Shown here piece after piece: positions 50,939 through 59,811 of a stretch of DNA of 64,000 nucleotides. The notes under the pieces are model-generated. The model was not told the DNA's origin and made no database searches. It worked only from the letters and a program-made list of their open reading frames with translations. The translations under genes were made by a program, and so were the position numbers. Source of the stretch: Arachnia propionica. Lineage in GTDB: Bacteria; Actinomycetota; Actinomycetes; Propionibacteriales; Propionibacteriaceae. The stretch is taken from assembly GCF_003859805.1 (NCBI RefSeq), contig NZ_RQZG01000011.1, positions 57,375 to 121,374 of the forward strand. Direction: 5' to 3'. The first letter of the stretch is position 1. The number at the start of each line of letters is the position of its first letter.

Positions 50939-51700
50939 TCAGGGGGCCACGGAGCGTCCCGCCACGGCGATGAGGGTGCGGCGCGGGAGCAGCCGCGTGA
51001 CCACCCTGGCGACGAACCGGGCAGCCGGGCCGTCGACGAAACTCGGCCTGTCGGAGCGCAGCGCCCGCATCGTCGCATCCAGCAGCTGGGCCGTCGTGCG
51101 CTTCGGCCCCGCCGCGGCCGCCTCCCCGGCGACGTCGAAGAAGGCCGTGTCCGTGGCGCCGGGGCAGACCGCGAGCACGCGGATGCCGTGGTCCCGGTTC
51201 TCCGCCCACAGGGCCTCGGTGAAGGACAGCACGAACGCCTTCGACGCACCGTAGGTGGCCATGTGGGGGATCGGTTGGAACGCCGCCGTCGAGGCGATGT
51301 TCACGATCGTCCCCGCGCCGCGCTCACGCATCGGGGGCAGGAAGCGGGCCGTCAGGCCGACGAGGGTCGCGCAGTTGAGTCGGACCATCTCCTCAAGGCG
51401 TCGGGGGTCGGCGTCGTGGACGTCGCCGTGGAGCCCGAATCCGGCGTTGTTGACCAGGATCTCCACGTCGCACCGTAGCCGTTGGACCTCCTCCCACAGC
51501 CGCTCCCCCGCATCCGGGCGCGACAGGTCGAGGGCGACGATCTCGACGTGGACGCGATGTCGTTCCTGGACCTCGTGGGCCACGGCGGTCAGCCGCTCGA
51601 CGTCGCGGGCGACCAGGATCATGTCATGTCCCTCGGCAGCGAGTCGACGGGCGAACTCCGCGCCGATCCCCGAGGAGGCTCCTGTGATGAGTGCAGTCAT
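50939..51700 (-). CDS. Short-chain dehydrogenase/reductase
   Basis: 253 residues from ATG at 51,700. An ATG at 51,712 is also in frame but overlaps the operator-like site, so the later one is preferred. TGASSGIG (cofactor), NNAGFG, Ser in NIASTAAFQ and the catalytic YGASK are all present; the C-terminus is hydrophobic/basic as in membrane-associated DltE-like SDRs. It oxidises or reduces an unknown carbonyl/alcohol. Probably controlled by the TetR encoded just upstream. Confidence 0.88.
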   Translation of the reverse strand: MTALITGASSGIGAEFARRLAAEGHDMILVARDVERLTAVAHEVQERHRVHVEIVALDLSRPDAGERLWEEVQRLRCDVEILVNNAGFGLHGDVHDADPRRLEEMVRLNCATLVGLTARFLPPMRERGAGTIVNIASTAAFQPIPHMATYGASKAFVLSFTEALWAENRDHGIRVLAVCPGATDTAFFDVAGEAAAAGPKRTTAQLLDATMRALRSDRPSFVDGPAARFVARVVTRLLPRRTLIAVAGRSVAP

Positions 51701-51710
51701 GCGATTTTCC

Positions 51711-51730
51711 ATACCAATCAGTCGGTTTTG
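51711..51730. promoter_or_regulatory. TetR operator candidate at the SDR promoter
   Basis: ATACCAATCAGTCGGTTTTG matches the reverse complement of the site before the TetR gene at 15 of 19 positions and has the ACC...GGT half-site symmetry of ArpA/ScbR-type elements. It lies directly ahead of the SDR start. Confidence 0.6.
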
Positions 51731-51782
51731 TTTTTGTGCGTGGCTCCGGGTGGTCGACGCCGGGCCGGGGTCCGGGCGACCG

Positions 51783-52379
51783 TCAGGGAGTGACCATGCC
51801 TGCGAGGAGCAGGTCGACCATGAGTCCCGCCTGACGCTCGAAGGCGTCAGCCCCCACGGAGCCGATGGCCTCCGTCGTCGACTTCAACCCGTCGAAGGCG
51901 GACACGAGAATGAGGGCCGCGTCGTCGGCGGACAGTTCCTCGCGGATCTCCCCCGCGTCCTGACCACGAACGATGATCTCCGCCACCAGGTCGACCCACG
52001 CCCGGAGCGGACCATCGTCGTCCGGCCCGCCCCCTCGGATCTGGGCCGCGAGCCGGACGACGCTCCAGCTGGCGTCCTCCTCGGCCGCCAGCCGCCCGAG
52101 GAGCCGCCCCAGCCCCCGCACCTGCGCCAGCGGGGAGGCGTGGCGGGCCACCTCCTCCCTCCCGAGGACGAGCCACGTCCGCTTGTGGTCCTCGACCACG
52201 GCGCGGGCCAGCTCCTCCTTGGAACGGAAGTGGAAGTACAGCGCCCCCTTGGTCCGCCCGGTCGCCCTCACGATGTCGTCCATCCGCGTCTCGGTGTAGC
52301 CGCGCTGGGCGAACACCCTCGACGCCGCGGCGATGATGTCGCGACGCGACGCCTCCCCCTTGGGCCCTGGTCCGGTCAT
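51783..52379 (-). CDS. TetR regulator, gamma-butyrolactone-receptor-like DNA-binding domain
   Basis: 198 residues. HTH: AASRVFAQRGYTETRMDDIV then RATGRTKGALYFHFRSKEEL. TKGALYFHF.SKE.LA is typical of ArpA/ScbR-type receptors and near relatives. The C-terminal ligand pocket is helical and not informative. Two similar operator-like sites, one at its own promoter and one at the SDR promoter, suggest autoregulation plus control of the SDR-methyltransferase pair. The ligand is unknown. Confidence 0.85.
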   Translation of the reverse strand: MTGPGPKGEASRRDIIAAASRVFAQRGYTETRMDDIVRATGRTKGALYFHFRSKEELARAVVEDHKRTWLVLGREEVARHASPLAQVRGLGRLLGRLAAEEDASWSVVRLAAQIRGGGPDDDGPLRAWVDLVAEIIVRGQDAGEIREELSADDAALILVSAFDGLKSTTEAIGSVGADAFERQAGLMVDLLLAGMVTP

Positions 52380-52406
52380 GGCACCTCCTGTTCCGACCGC
52401 GATTCT

Positions 52407-52426
52407 AAAAACCGACCATTCGGTAT
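52407..52426. promoter_or_regulatory. TetR operator candidate at its own promoter
   Basis: AAAAACCGACCATTCGGTAT, 28 bp upstream of the TetR ATG and also ahead of the divergent PIG-L gene. Semi-palindromic ACCGA..TCGGT core, partner of the site at 51,711-51,730. Confidence 0.65.
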
Positions 52427-52499
52427 GTCAATTCCATCGCGCCGTATCCCGTGCAGCCACGGTATGGTTCAGGGGTCGCCCCAACACGAGAGGTACTCG

Positions 52500-53138
52500 A
52501 TGCAGCAACCGAAGAGGATCCTGGTCCTGGCCCCGCACACCGACGACGCGGAGCTGGGTGCCGGTGGCTCCATCGCCAAATGGCTGGAGGCCGGGGTCCA
52601 CGTGCACGTCGCGGTGTTCTCCACCGCCGAGGAGTCCCTGCCCGAGGGGTCCCGCCCGACCCAGCTGGCCGACGAGTGCCACGAATCCCTCGACGTGCTG
52701 GGGGTGCCACGCGAGAACCGGACCATCCTGGGCTACCCCGTGCGCAAGCTCAGCTACCACCGGCAGGAGGTGCTGGAACACATGGTGCAGCTGGGCCGCG
52801 ACATCGACCCGGACTGGGTGCTGGTGCCCTCCGGTGCCGACCTGCACCAGGACCACGCCACCATCCACGACGAGGCGCTGCGGGCCTTCAAGCACAAGAC
52901 CCTGCTCGGCTACGAACTGCCGTGGAACCACATCACCTTCTCCGCGTCGGCCTTCGTGACCCTGGAACGCCGCCACCTGGAGGCCAAGTGGGCGGCCCTG
53001 ACCAAGTACCGGTCGCAGCTGGAGATGGGACGCCCCTACTTCACGCCCGAGTTCCACGACTCGCTGGCCCGGGTGCGTGGCCTGCAGGTCAAGAGCGACT
53101 GGGCCGAGGCCTTCGAGCTGATCAGGATCGTGCTGTGA
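52500..53138 (+). CDS. PIG-L/LmbE-type deacetylase of the glycan locus
   Basis: 212 residues from ATG at 52,500. N-terminal LVLAPHTDDAELGAGG is the family AHPDDxExG motif with Thr in place of Pro; the later zinc-site HxxH is seen as SGADLHQDHATIHDEA. Enzymes of this kind remove N-acetyl from a sugar on a lipid carrier or nucleotide. GTGA overlap couples it to the WbqC gene, so the two probably make or attach a modified amino-sugar. Confidence 0.85.
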   Translation: MQQPKRILVLAPHTDDAELGAGGSIAKWLEAGVHVHVAVFSTAEESLPEGSRPTQLADECHESLDVLGVPRENRTILGYPVRKLSYHRQEVLEHMVQLGRDIDPDWVLVPSGADLHQDHATIHDEALRAFKHKTLLGYELPWNHITFSASAFVTLERRHLEAKWAALTKYRSQLEMGRPYFTPEFHDSLARVRGLQVKSDWAEAFELIRIVL

Positions 53139-53800
53139 TCGTCACCGTCCACCAGCCGAACTTCGCCCCCTGGACCGGCTACTTCGACAAGATGGTCCGT
53201 TCAGACGTCTTCGTGCTGCTGGATTCCGTCCCCTTCACCAAGGGCGGCTACCAGAACCGCGTCAAGGTCAAGGGGCCAGCCGGGCCGCAATGGCTCACCG
53301 TCCCGGTGCAGACCAAGGGACGCCTCGGGCAGCTCACCCGCGACGTCGAGACCAACGAGCTGCTGCCGTGGCGCGAGAACCACATCAAGACGACGCGGAC
53401 CCTCTACGGCCGCTCCCCCGGGCATGACACCGCCTCGACGATGCTCAGCGAGGTCTACGCCAACCCGACGACGAACCTCGCGGATCTCTGCACCGACCTC
53501 ATCACCCGCCTCCGCGACCACTACGCCATCCCGACACACCTGGTGCGCGCCTCCGAGCTCGAGGCGACGGGGTCGTCGTCACAGCTGCTGGCCGACATCG
53601 TGGCGGAGCTCGGCGGGGACACCTACCTGTCCGGCCCGTCAGGACACAACTACCTGGACGAGCAGCTCTTCCGGGACCGGGGTATCGAGGTGGACCACCA
53701 CTCCTTCACCCCGACGCCGTACCCGCAGCCCCACGGCGACTTCGTCGGAGGGCTCAGCATGCTGGACCACCTGGCATCAGGCGCCGATCCCTGGTGGTGA
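53135..53800 (+). CDS. WbqC family protein
   Basis: 221 residues, GTG start overlapping the previous stop by 4 bp. Start VIVTVHQPNFAPWTGYFDKM, then DSVPFTKGGYQNRVKVKG and the conserved TYLSGPSGHNYLDEQLF, the typical WbqC signature. The family occurs in O-antigen and capsule clusters and is thought to take part in amino-sugar acylation or aminotransfer; the exact reaction is not established. Confidence 0.9.
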   Translation: MIVTVHQPNFAPWTGYFDKMVRSDVFVLLDSVPFTKGGYQNRVKVKGPAGPQWLTVPVQTKGRLGQLTRDVETNELLPWRENHIKTTRTLYGRSPGHDTASTMLSEVYANPTTNLADLCTDLITRLRDHYAIPTHLVRASELEATGSSSQLLADIVAELGGDTYLSGPSGHNYLDEQLFRDRGIEVDHHSFTPTPYPQPHGDFVGGLSMLDHLASGADPWW

Positions 53801-53806
53801 ACAGTT

Positions 53807-53850
53807 CAGTGGTCGGCAACAGTCGGAAAAGCGATGGTTGCCGACCACTG
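53807..53850. terminator. Bidirectional terminator hairpin
   Basis: CAGTGGTCGGCAAC (53,807-53,820) and GTTGCCGACCACTG (53,837-53,850) are perfect 14-bp complements with a 16-nt loop, exactly between the stops of two converging genes (53,800 and 53,854). Confidence 0.85.
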
Positions 53851-53853
53851 TGA

Positions 53854-55704
53854 TCAGCTCTCCGGGCGCTCGAACTCCACGCCGTCGAGCCCCTCGGAGG
53901 CCTGCTGCAGGTTCAGCTGGCGGGCCGCCTCGGCCGTCGACTGCTGGGTGAGCTTCGCCATCGACTCGGGATCGGAGCCGTCGACGGTCTCCAGCAGCGC
54001 CGGGTCGAGTGGCGGCACCTGCACCCGGCTGATCAGCTCATGACTGGTGGCGGTGCGGTCCTCGTCGTCGCTGAACAGCACCTCGTGCATCTTCTCGTTC
54101 GGCCTGAGCCCGGTGAAGATGATCTTGATGTCCTTGCCGGAGCGCTTGATGAGGCCCTTCGCGACGTCGTGGATCTTCACCGGCTCGCCCATGTCCAGCA
54201 CCAGGACATCGGCGGGCTCACCGATCGCGGCGGCCTGCAACGTCAGCTCACAGGCCTCCGGGATGGTCATGAAGAACCGCGTGATCTCCGGATGCGTGAC
54301 GGTGACCGGGCCACCGGCCTCGATCTGCGCCGTGAAGGTGTGCAGCATCGACCCACGCGAACCCAGCACGTTGCCGAACCGCACCGACAACCAGGTGCGC
54401 CCCGTCCTCCTCGCGTAGTGCGCGGTCAGCTCCTCCGCCAACCGCTTGGTCTTGCCGAGCACACTCGTGGCATCGGCCGCCTTGTCGGTGGAGATGTTGA
54501 CCAGCCGGTCCACGCCGTACTTCTCCGAGACCCTGAGCACGTTGAGGGAACCCAGCGTGTTGGTCTTCCACCCCTCGAGGGGATACTGCTCCAGCATCGG
54601 CAGGTGCTTCAGCGCCGCCGCGTGGAACACCACCTCGGGCCGGTGGGCCGCGAAGACCGCGTCGAGGGCCTCCATGTCACGGATGTCACACAGCACCATG
54701 TTCGGGGTGTCCAGCAGCCCCTGGTTGAAGATCGACAACTGCGTGCCGTGCAGGCCGGACTCGTCGCGATCCAGCATCACCAGTTCCTTCGGCCCGAACC
54801 GGTAGATCTGCCGGGCGATCTCCGACCCGATGGACCCGCCCGCACCGGTGACCAGCACCACCTTGCCGGAGAGATAGTCGGCGATCTCCGTCAGGTTCGT
54901 CTTGATCTGGGCGCGACCCAGCAGGTCCGTGACGTCCAGGGTGTGCAGACTCGTCACCGACGCCCGCCCGCTCACGATGTCCCGCGTCGACGGCATCATC
55001 AGCACCTTGAGATCAGCCGAGTCGGCCAGCGCCGAGACCTCCCGCTTCAGCGCCTGCTCCGCCGTCGGGATCGCCAGGATGATGGTGCGGACGTTCGCGC
55101 TGCGGCACTCGTCGATGAGCCGGTGCCGGTCTCCCAGCACCTTGGCCCCCGCCAGGTGGAGGTTCTTCTTCGCCGGATCGTCGTCGATGTACCCGACGAT
55201 CTCGAACGGCGCATCCGGGTCGCCGTGGATCAGGCGGCCGAACTGTTCACCCGCGTTGCCCGCCCCGTAGACGATCACCCGCTCCGCATCGGGCCCGGAC
55301 CGGGTGGTGCGGGTGGCGGCACGGAACAGGAACCGCCCCGCCGCCATCATCACCAACGCCGCGAACGGCACGGTGAACGTCATCACCCGGGGATAGCTGA
55401 CCGGACCGAACATCATGAAGCACAGGGCCAGGAAGATGCCGACGGCGGCCCCGATCAAGGACAACAGGATGGCCTCCTCGAAGGAGGCGACGCTGTGACG
55501 CCCGCGGTACAGCTTGGTGACGTAGCCGAGGGACAGTTGCAGCAGCATCGCCGACCCGGCGTAGATCAGCACCAGCTGGGTCTGCTCCTCCGACAGGTCG
55601 AAGCCGTACCTCGTCGCCACCAGGGCGAACGCGGACGTCGCCCATGCCAGCAGGTCCCACAGCGCGAGCCCCATGCGGGTCCAGCGCACTCGGTTGGTCT
55701 GCAC
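53854..55704 (-). CDS. CapD/WbpM-type membrane UDP-sugar 4,6-dehydratase
   Basis: 616 residues from GTG at 55,704, chosen because GGAGG lies 6 nt upstream and it follows the previous stop directly. Four N-terminal membrane helices, a CoA-binding-like Rossmann domain (VIVYGAGNAGEQFG), then the SDR domain with VLVTGAGGSIGSEIAR. The active-site block STDKAADATSVLGKTKR keeps TDK and the second Lys, but the usual Met of the WbpM/PglF group is Leu. It makes UDP-4-keto-6-deoxy-HexNAc, the precursor of bacillosamine or fucosamine-type sugars for the surface glycan. A longer frame to 55,791 runs into the neighbour. Confidence 0.9.
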   Translation of the reverse strand: MQTNRVRWTRMGLALWDLLAWATSAFALVATRYGFDLSEEQTQLVLIYAGSAMLLQLSLGYVTKLYRGRHSVASFEEAILLSLIGAAVGIFLALCFMMFGPVSYPRVMTFTVPFAALVMMAAGRFLFRAATRTTRSGPDAERVIVYGAGNAGEQFGRLIHGDPDAPFEIVGYIDDDPAKKNLHLAGAKVLGDRHRLIDECRSANVRTIILAIPTAEQALKREVSALADSADLKVLMMPSTRDIVSGRASVTSLHTLDVTDLLGRAQIKTNLTEIADYLSGKVVLVTGAGGSIGSEIARQIYRFGPKELVMLDRDESGLHGTQLSIFNQGLLDTPNMVLCDIRDMEALDAVFAAHRPEVVFHAAALKHLPMLEQYPLEGWKTNTLGSLNVLRVSEKYGVDRLVNISTDKAADATSVLGKTKRLAEELTAHYARRTGRTWLSVRFGNVLGSRGSMLHTFTAQIEAGGPVTVTHPEITRFFMTIPEACELTLQAAAIGEPADVLVLDMGEPVKIHDVAKGLIKRSGKDIKIIFTGLRPNEKMHEVLFSDDEDRTATSHELISRVQVPPLDPALLETVDGSDPESMAKLTQQSTAEAARQLNLQQASEGLDGVEFERPES

Positions 55705-55705
55705 G

Positions 55706-57028
55706 TCAAGCCTCCAGCGTGTTCGTTCCGGGTTCGGACATCGGATCAACCTTACCGTCGGCCGCACGGCCCGTGACACCCCATCCGGCAAGGCCGGCGA
55801 AGATCACCAGCCACCACACGAAGGTCACCCCCGGGTTGCGGAACAGGTAGGTGTCGAAGAAGAACGCGGGCACGACGGCGACCGCCGCGACCAGCCCCCA
55901 CCGCCACGGCTCGTCGCCACGACTGCGGACCGCGGCCCAGCAGATCGCGACCAGGATCGCCGCCAGCAGCAGCATCCCGATCACCCCGTGCTCGACCAGC
56001 ACCGTGAGGAAGGTGCTGTGCGCGTGCCCGAGGATCTCACCGCTCATCCCCGCCATGCCGTACAGCCCGTTCTCGGAGGCCCACAGCAGGTCCGCGTCCA
56101 CGGCGAACCACGGCCACACCCGGGCCGTCCCGGCACCACCGAGGATGCGCCCCCAGTCCTCGGCCCAGAACCCCAGGGCGATGCGGGTGGTCGCCGCCCG
56201 GTCCGGATCCCCCAGGGTGAGCAGCCTGCCGAGCAGGTCGGGGAAGACCAGGGCGACGGCGAGGACCAGCGCCAGCAGCACGCCGCCGATGAGCATCAGC
56301 TCCCGCCTGCCGACCCGGAGACGACCCGTGCCCGCCAGGACGACGGCGACGATCACGGCCACCGCGACCCCGGCGCGGGAGAAGGTCAGCACCACCAGCA
56401 CCGCCAACCACACGGCCCCCAGCAGCAACGGCCGGCGTCGCCGCCTCGTGACGCGGGCCGCCGCGACGAGGAGCACGGCGGCCAGGACCAGGGCGACGCT
56501 CAGCACCGCCGGACCGCCCAGCCCGGACCCGAGCCGGTTGAAGCCGCGCGGGTGGATCAGGGCGCGCACCAGCGCCACCGTCGTCCCCACCGCGACGGCT
56601 GAGGCCAGGGCCACCAGCCAGCGGTTCAGCAGCCGGGGTGGCACGGCCGCGACCAGCAGCCAGGCGAACCCCGCCGTCGTCACGGCCTGCAGCAACGGCA
56701 CCCAGGCCACCCACTCGGGCAGACACTTCTCGAACGGCTCCCCGGCACGGGTCAGCAGGCAGCGCGGGACCCCGATGGTCCTGATCGCGCACCAGGCGAA
56801 CATCGTGACGGTGGCGGCGACCACCCACCGCGACCCGTCCACCAGAGGTCGTCGCCCCGCCGCCCAGGGCAGCAGGATGAGCCCGACCAGCAGGGCCGGC
56901 GCCGCACCGAGCAGCCAGGCGGTGATGCCGACGGGGTCGTCGATCATCACCTGCTGGCCGTTGAAGAGGCTGGCCACCAGCACGACGGCGGGGGCCGAAC
57001 ACCCGAACAGCGTCGCCACACGTCGCAC
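55706..57028 (-). CDS. O-antigen polymerase/ligase-like membrane protein (Wzy/WaaL type)
   Basis: 440 residues with 10-12 hydrophobic segments and a large loop holding GFWAEDWGRILGGAGTARVW, then GHAHSTFLTVLVEHGVIG, the conserved H-x-H/S...E-x-G pattern of the Wzy_C/O-antigen ligase family. It polymerises or transfers lipid-linked glycans at the outer face of the membrane. Between the dehydratase and flippase genes with 1 and 4 bp spacing, so one operon. Confidence 0.85.
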   Translation of the reverse strand: MRRVATLFGCSAPAVVLVASLFNGQQVMIDDPVGITAWLLGAAPALLVGLILLPWAAGRRPLVDGSRWVVAATVTMFAWCAIRTIGVPRCLLTRAGEPFEKCLPEWVAWVPLLQAVTTAGFAWLLVAAVPPRLLNRWLVALASAVAVGTTVALVRALIHPRGFNRLGSGLGGPAVLSVALVLAAVLLVAAARVTRRRRRPLLLGAVWLAVLVVLTFSRAGVAVAVIVAVVLAGTGRLRVGRRELMLIGGVLLALVLAVALVFPDLLGRLLTLGDPDRAATTRIALGFWAEDWGRILGGAGTARVWPWFAVDADLLWASENGLYGMAGMSGEILGHAHSTFLTVLVEHGVIGMLLLAAILVAICWAAVRSRGDEPWRWGLVAAVAVVPAFFFDTYLFRNPGVTFVWWLVIFAGLAGWGVTGRAADGKVDPMSEPGTNTLEA

Positions 57029-57032
57029 GTGG

Positions 57033-58379
57033 TCACTCCTTCGCGGGGACCGACAGATCGGGGGTGCGTCCCTGGTCGTAGGCCCGCGCCGCCCACAGCG
57101 CCAGCAGACAGAACACCGCCAGCAGCCCGGCCATCGCCCACGAGACCACGGCCATGGTGGAGACGATGTCGCTGTGGTGGAACGCCAGGATGTACAGCGG
57201 GGTGACCATGTAGGCGATGCCGAACAGCAGCATCACGCCCTGCTTGTGGACGACGATGAACAGCATCGAGATGGGTGAGGTCGCCAGGTTGAGGAACAGC
57301 CACGGCACCAGCACCGCCGCGATGGGACCGACCAGGTCGAACGAGGGGCCGAGCACCATCGGCAGCACGACGGGGGCCAGGAAGTGGATCAGGGCGAACG
57401 GCACCACCCCGATGGCCAGGGAACGCAGGATGGAGGTGCGCACCAGCCGGAACATCTGGCCGCGCGGGGTGACCGCCATCTTCTGGAAGAACACCTGGGA
57501 CAGGGCGCCGTTGATGAAGCTGAGGGGGGCCTGGATCAGCAGCCAGGCCATGCCGAAGTTCCCGACCTCCGCCTTGCCGAAGACCCGCGCGTTGAGGAAG
57601 ACGATGCCGTTGAGCCGGATCGCGTCCACCAGGGCGTTGGGGCCGTTGACCAGCGGCATGCGGATGTACTTGCGGGCGACGTCGCGGCGTCTGGCCGTCG
57701 TCGGCCCGGTGATCTCGCCCCTGGTGACGAACAGCAGCCGGAGCAGCGCCGCCCCGACCCCGACGAACTGGGATGCGACGAGCCCCACGACCCTGAGGTT
57801 GAGGGCCCCGAGGCCGAGCCGCGGACCGACGATGGCCAGCGACTGGAGCATCTGGTTGCTGCTGGCGACGGTGTAGTACTTCTTGCGGTTGAGCCAGTAG
57901 CCCAGCACCGTGACCTGGGAGGTGAGGAACACCAGCGGCCCGGCCAGCCACAGCCAGCCGCCGAGCTCCGGCACTCCCAGCCAGGTGGCGACCTGGCCGC
58001 CGAGGACCAGCAGGAGCAGCGAGCTGAGCAGGGACACGACGATGTTGCACCGGGTGGCGAGCGAGACCAGACAGCGCGCCTCGTCGTCGTCGGCGGCGGG
58101 CACGATGGCGAGGTCGTAGCGCAGGGCCGCGACGGTGACCATGAAGGTCACCAGCGACAGGAAGACGTTGAACACCCCGAGCTGCTCGGAGGAGTAGAGG
58201 TGCGTGATGAACGGCTGCGCCAACAGGTTCACCACCTGCGCGAAGGCGGTGCCGGTCATCAGGGTCAGCACGTGACGCAGGAATTCACGCCCGCTGAGGA
58301 ACTGACCGATGCGTGAGGCCCGGATCCTGCCCCGGATCCCCGACTGGGCAGGTTCAGGGGTCCCGGGGGCTTCAGACAT
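57033..58379 (-). CDS. Polysaccharide flippase (Wzx/MATE-type)
   Basis: 448 residues from ATG at 58,379; the much longer frame is antisense to the next gene. About 12 hydrophobic segments. N-terminal GTAFAQVVNLLAQPFITHLY and LYSSEQLGVFNVFLS match the RfbX/Wzx pattern. It moves undecaprenyl-linked oligosaccharide across the membrane for the adjacent Wzy-like protein. First gene of the minus-strand wzx-wzy-dehydratase operon. Confidence 0.88.
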   Translation of the reverse strand: MSEAPGTPEPAQSGIRGRIRASRIGQFLSGREFLRHVLTLMTGTAFAQVVNLLAQPFITHLYSSEQLGVFNVFLSLVTFMVTVAALRYDLAIVPAADDDEARCLVSLATRCNIVVSLLSSLLLLVLGGQVATWLGVPELGGWLWLAGPLVFLTSQVTVLGYWLNRKKYYTVASSNQMLQSLAIVGPRLGLGALNLRVVGLVASQFVGVGAALLRLLFVTRGEITGPTTARRRDVARKYIRMPLVNGPNALVDAIRLNGIVFLNARVFGKAEVGNFGMAWLLIQAPLSFINGALSQVFFQKMAVTPRGQMFRLVRTSILRSLAIGVVPFALIHFLAPVVLPMVLGPSFDLVGPIAAVLVPWLFLNLATSPISMLFIVVHKQGVMLLFGIAYMVTPLYILAFHHSDIVSTMAVVSWAMAGLLAVFCLLALWAARAYDQGRTPDLSVPAKE

Positions 58380-58575
58380 GGGCCACAGTGTAGACGCTCG
58401 CCCTCGGGCCACGAGAAGGGCAGACCCGGTCCCGGACCCGCTGAGCACGAGGTCCGGCCCGATGTGCCGGGGGTCGTGTCCCTCCGACTGGTCGAGCCGG
58501 CCGGGACCTCGGGACGGGCTCTCGCGGAGGGGCCGCAGGGCCGGGCGAACCGGGGATGTCGGCCCGGGTGGCAGA

Positions 58576-59811
58576 ATGCCGACCATGTCCTCATCCACCT
58601 GGCACAGCCGCGCCCTCGCCGTCGTGGCCCTGGCACTGCCCCCCACCGCCGCTGCCGGACCGCTGTTCGGTGTGGGCCAGGCCCAGCTGTTCCGGGTGCT
58701 GCTGGGGGTCACCCTGCTGCTCGCCGTCGTCCCGGTGCCCCGCAGCGGGCGACGCCTCCCCGCCGCCTTCCTGGCCCTGGCCGCCCTGGTGCTCGTCTCC
58801 GCCGGGATCACCCGGCTGTGGCCCGGCTGGGACGACGGCGGCCTGGTGGAGCTCGCCTCCCTGGTCGCCGGACTCCTGCTGGCCGCGGCCCTCGCCCGGG
58901 CCGGGACCTGGCGCTGGCTGGCCCTCGGGGTGGTGCTGACCGTGCTGGGACAGGCCGTCGTCGTCATCTGGGAGGTCACCTCCGGGCTGCACCTGCCGAC
59001 CTTCGCCCTCACCTGGGAGGACGACCGCTTCATGGGCATGTGGTTCCAGATGGCAGGCACCTTCGCCAACCCCAACCAGCTGGGCCACCTCCTGGTCGTC
59101 GCCTTCCCCGTCACGGTCGCGGTGGTCGCGACGGAGCGGTCCTGGTGGCTGCGCGGCCCCGCCCTGCTGGCGGCCCTGCTCTGCCCGTGGCTGGTCCACG
59201 AGACCGGTTCCCGGATCTCCCTGCTGGTGCTGCTGGTCGAGATCAGCGCCGTGCTGCTGCTGGTGCGCCACGGCTGGATGGTGCTGGCCGCCGCGGCCGC
59301 GGCAGGGGCCGCGACGCTGCTGCTGCACCCCGGGGTGCTGACCGCCCTGCTGCCCGTCGACGAGGGGGAGATCAGCACCGACGACCCCCGACTCAACCTC
59401 GCCGTCAACGGTGGCTGGATGCTGCTGCGCACCTGGGGACTCGGGGTCGGCCCCGGGCAGTACGGGGCCTGGACCCTGCTGCCGGAGTCCCCACGCGAAC
59501 CCTTCGGCCTGACCAACCCGCACAACGCCGTCGTCGAGATCGCCTCCCAGTACGGGATCGTCGTGGCAGCAGCCCTCCTCACCGTCGTCGTCGTGGTGCT
59601 GTGGTGGGCCCGGCAGGCCTGGCGACGGGGCGAGCGCACGCAGCGGTTCACACCACTGGCGGTGTTCCTGGTGCTGGGGCTGTGGCCCGTCATCGGGATG
59701 ACGAACAGCACCTGGATGCCGCTGTCGTGGAGCGTGCTGGAGCTGGGGCTGCTCGGGGCGGTCGCGGCGAGGCTGGCTCAGGACCGCGGGGACGTCCCTG
59801 CCCCGGACTGA
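58576..59811 (+). CDS. Second O-antigen ligase/polymerase-like membrane protein
   Basis: 411 residues from ATG at 58,576 (GGGTGG upstream; a second ATG three codons later is possible). About ten hydrophobic segments. The loop near residue 170 has GTFANPNQLGHLLVVAFPV, the F.NPN..G motif common in the O-antigen ligase family, then LGVGPGQYGAW and NPHNAVVEIASQYGI. It may attach the finished glycan while the 55.7 kb protein polymerises it, or the reverse. Its 3' end overlaps the convergent gene by 34 bp. Confidence 0.83.
   Translation: MPTMSSSTWHSRALAVVALALPPTAAAGPLFGVGQAQLFRVLLGVTLLLAVVPVPRSGRRLPAAFLALAALVLVSAGITRLWPGWDDGGLVELASLVAGLLLAAALARAGTWRWLALGVVLTVLGQAVVVIWEVTSGLHLPTFALTWEDDRFMGMWFQMAGTFANPNQLGHLLVVAFPVTVAVVATERSWWLRGPALLAALLCPWLVHETGSRISLLVLLVEISAVLLLVRHGWMVLAAAAAAGAATLLLHPGVLTALLPVDEGEISTDDPRLNLAVNGGWMLLRTWGLGVGPGQYGAWTLLPESPREPFGLTNPHNAVVEIASQYGIVVAAALLTVVVVVLWWARQAWRRGERTQRFTPLAVFLVLGLWPVIGMTNSTWMPLSWSVLELGLLGAVAARLAQDRGDVPAPD

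Noticed and set aside
50231..53138. Complete butyrolactone signalling system
   Set aside because: Only a receptor-like TetR and operator-like sites are present; no AfsA-type synthase is seen in the window.
58380..59711. Long N-terminal extension of the Wzx frame on the minus strand
   Set aside because: Reads antisense through the second ligase-like gene; Wzx homology begins only at 58,379.
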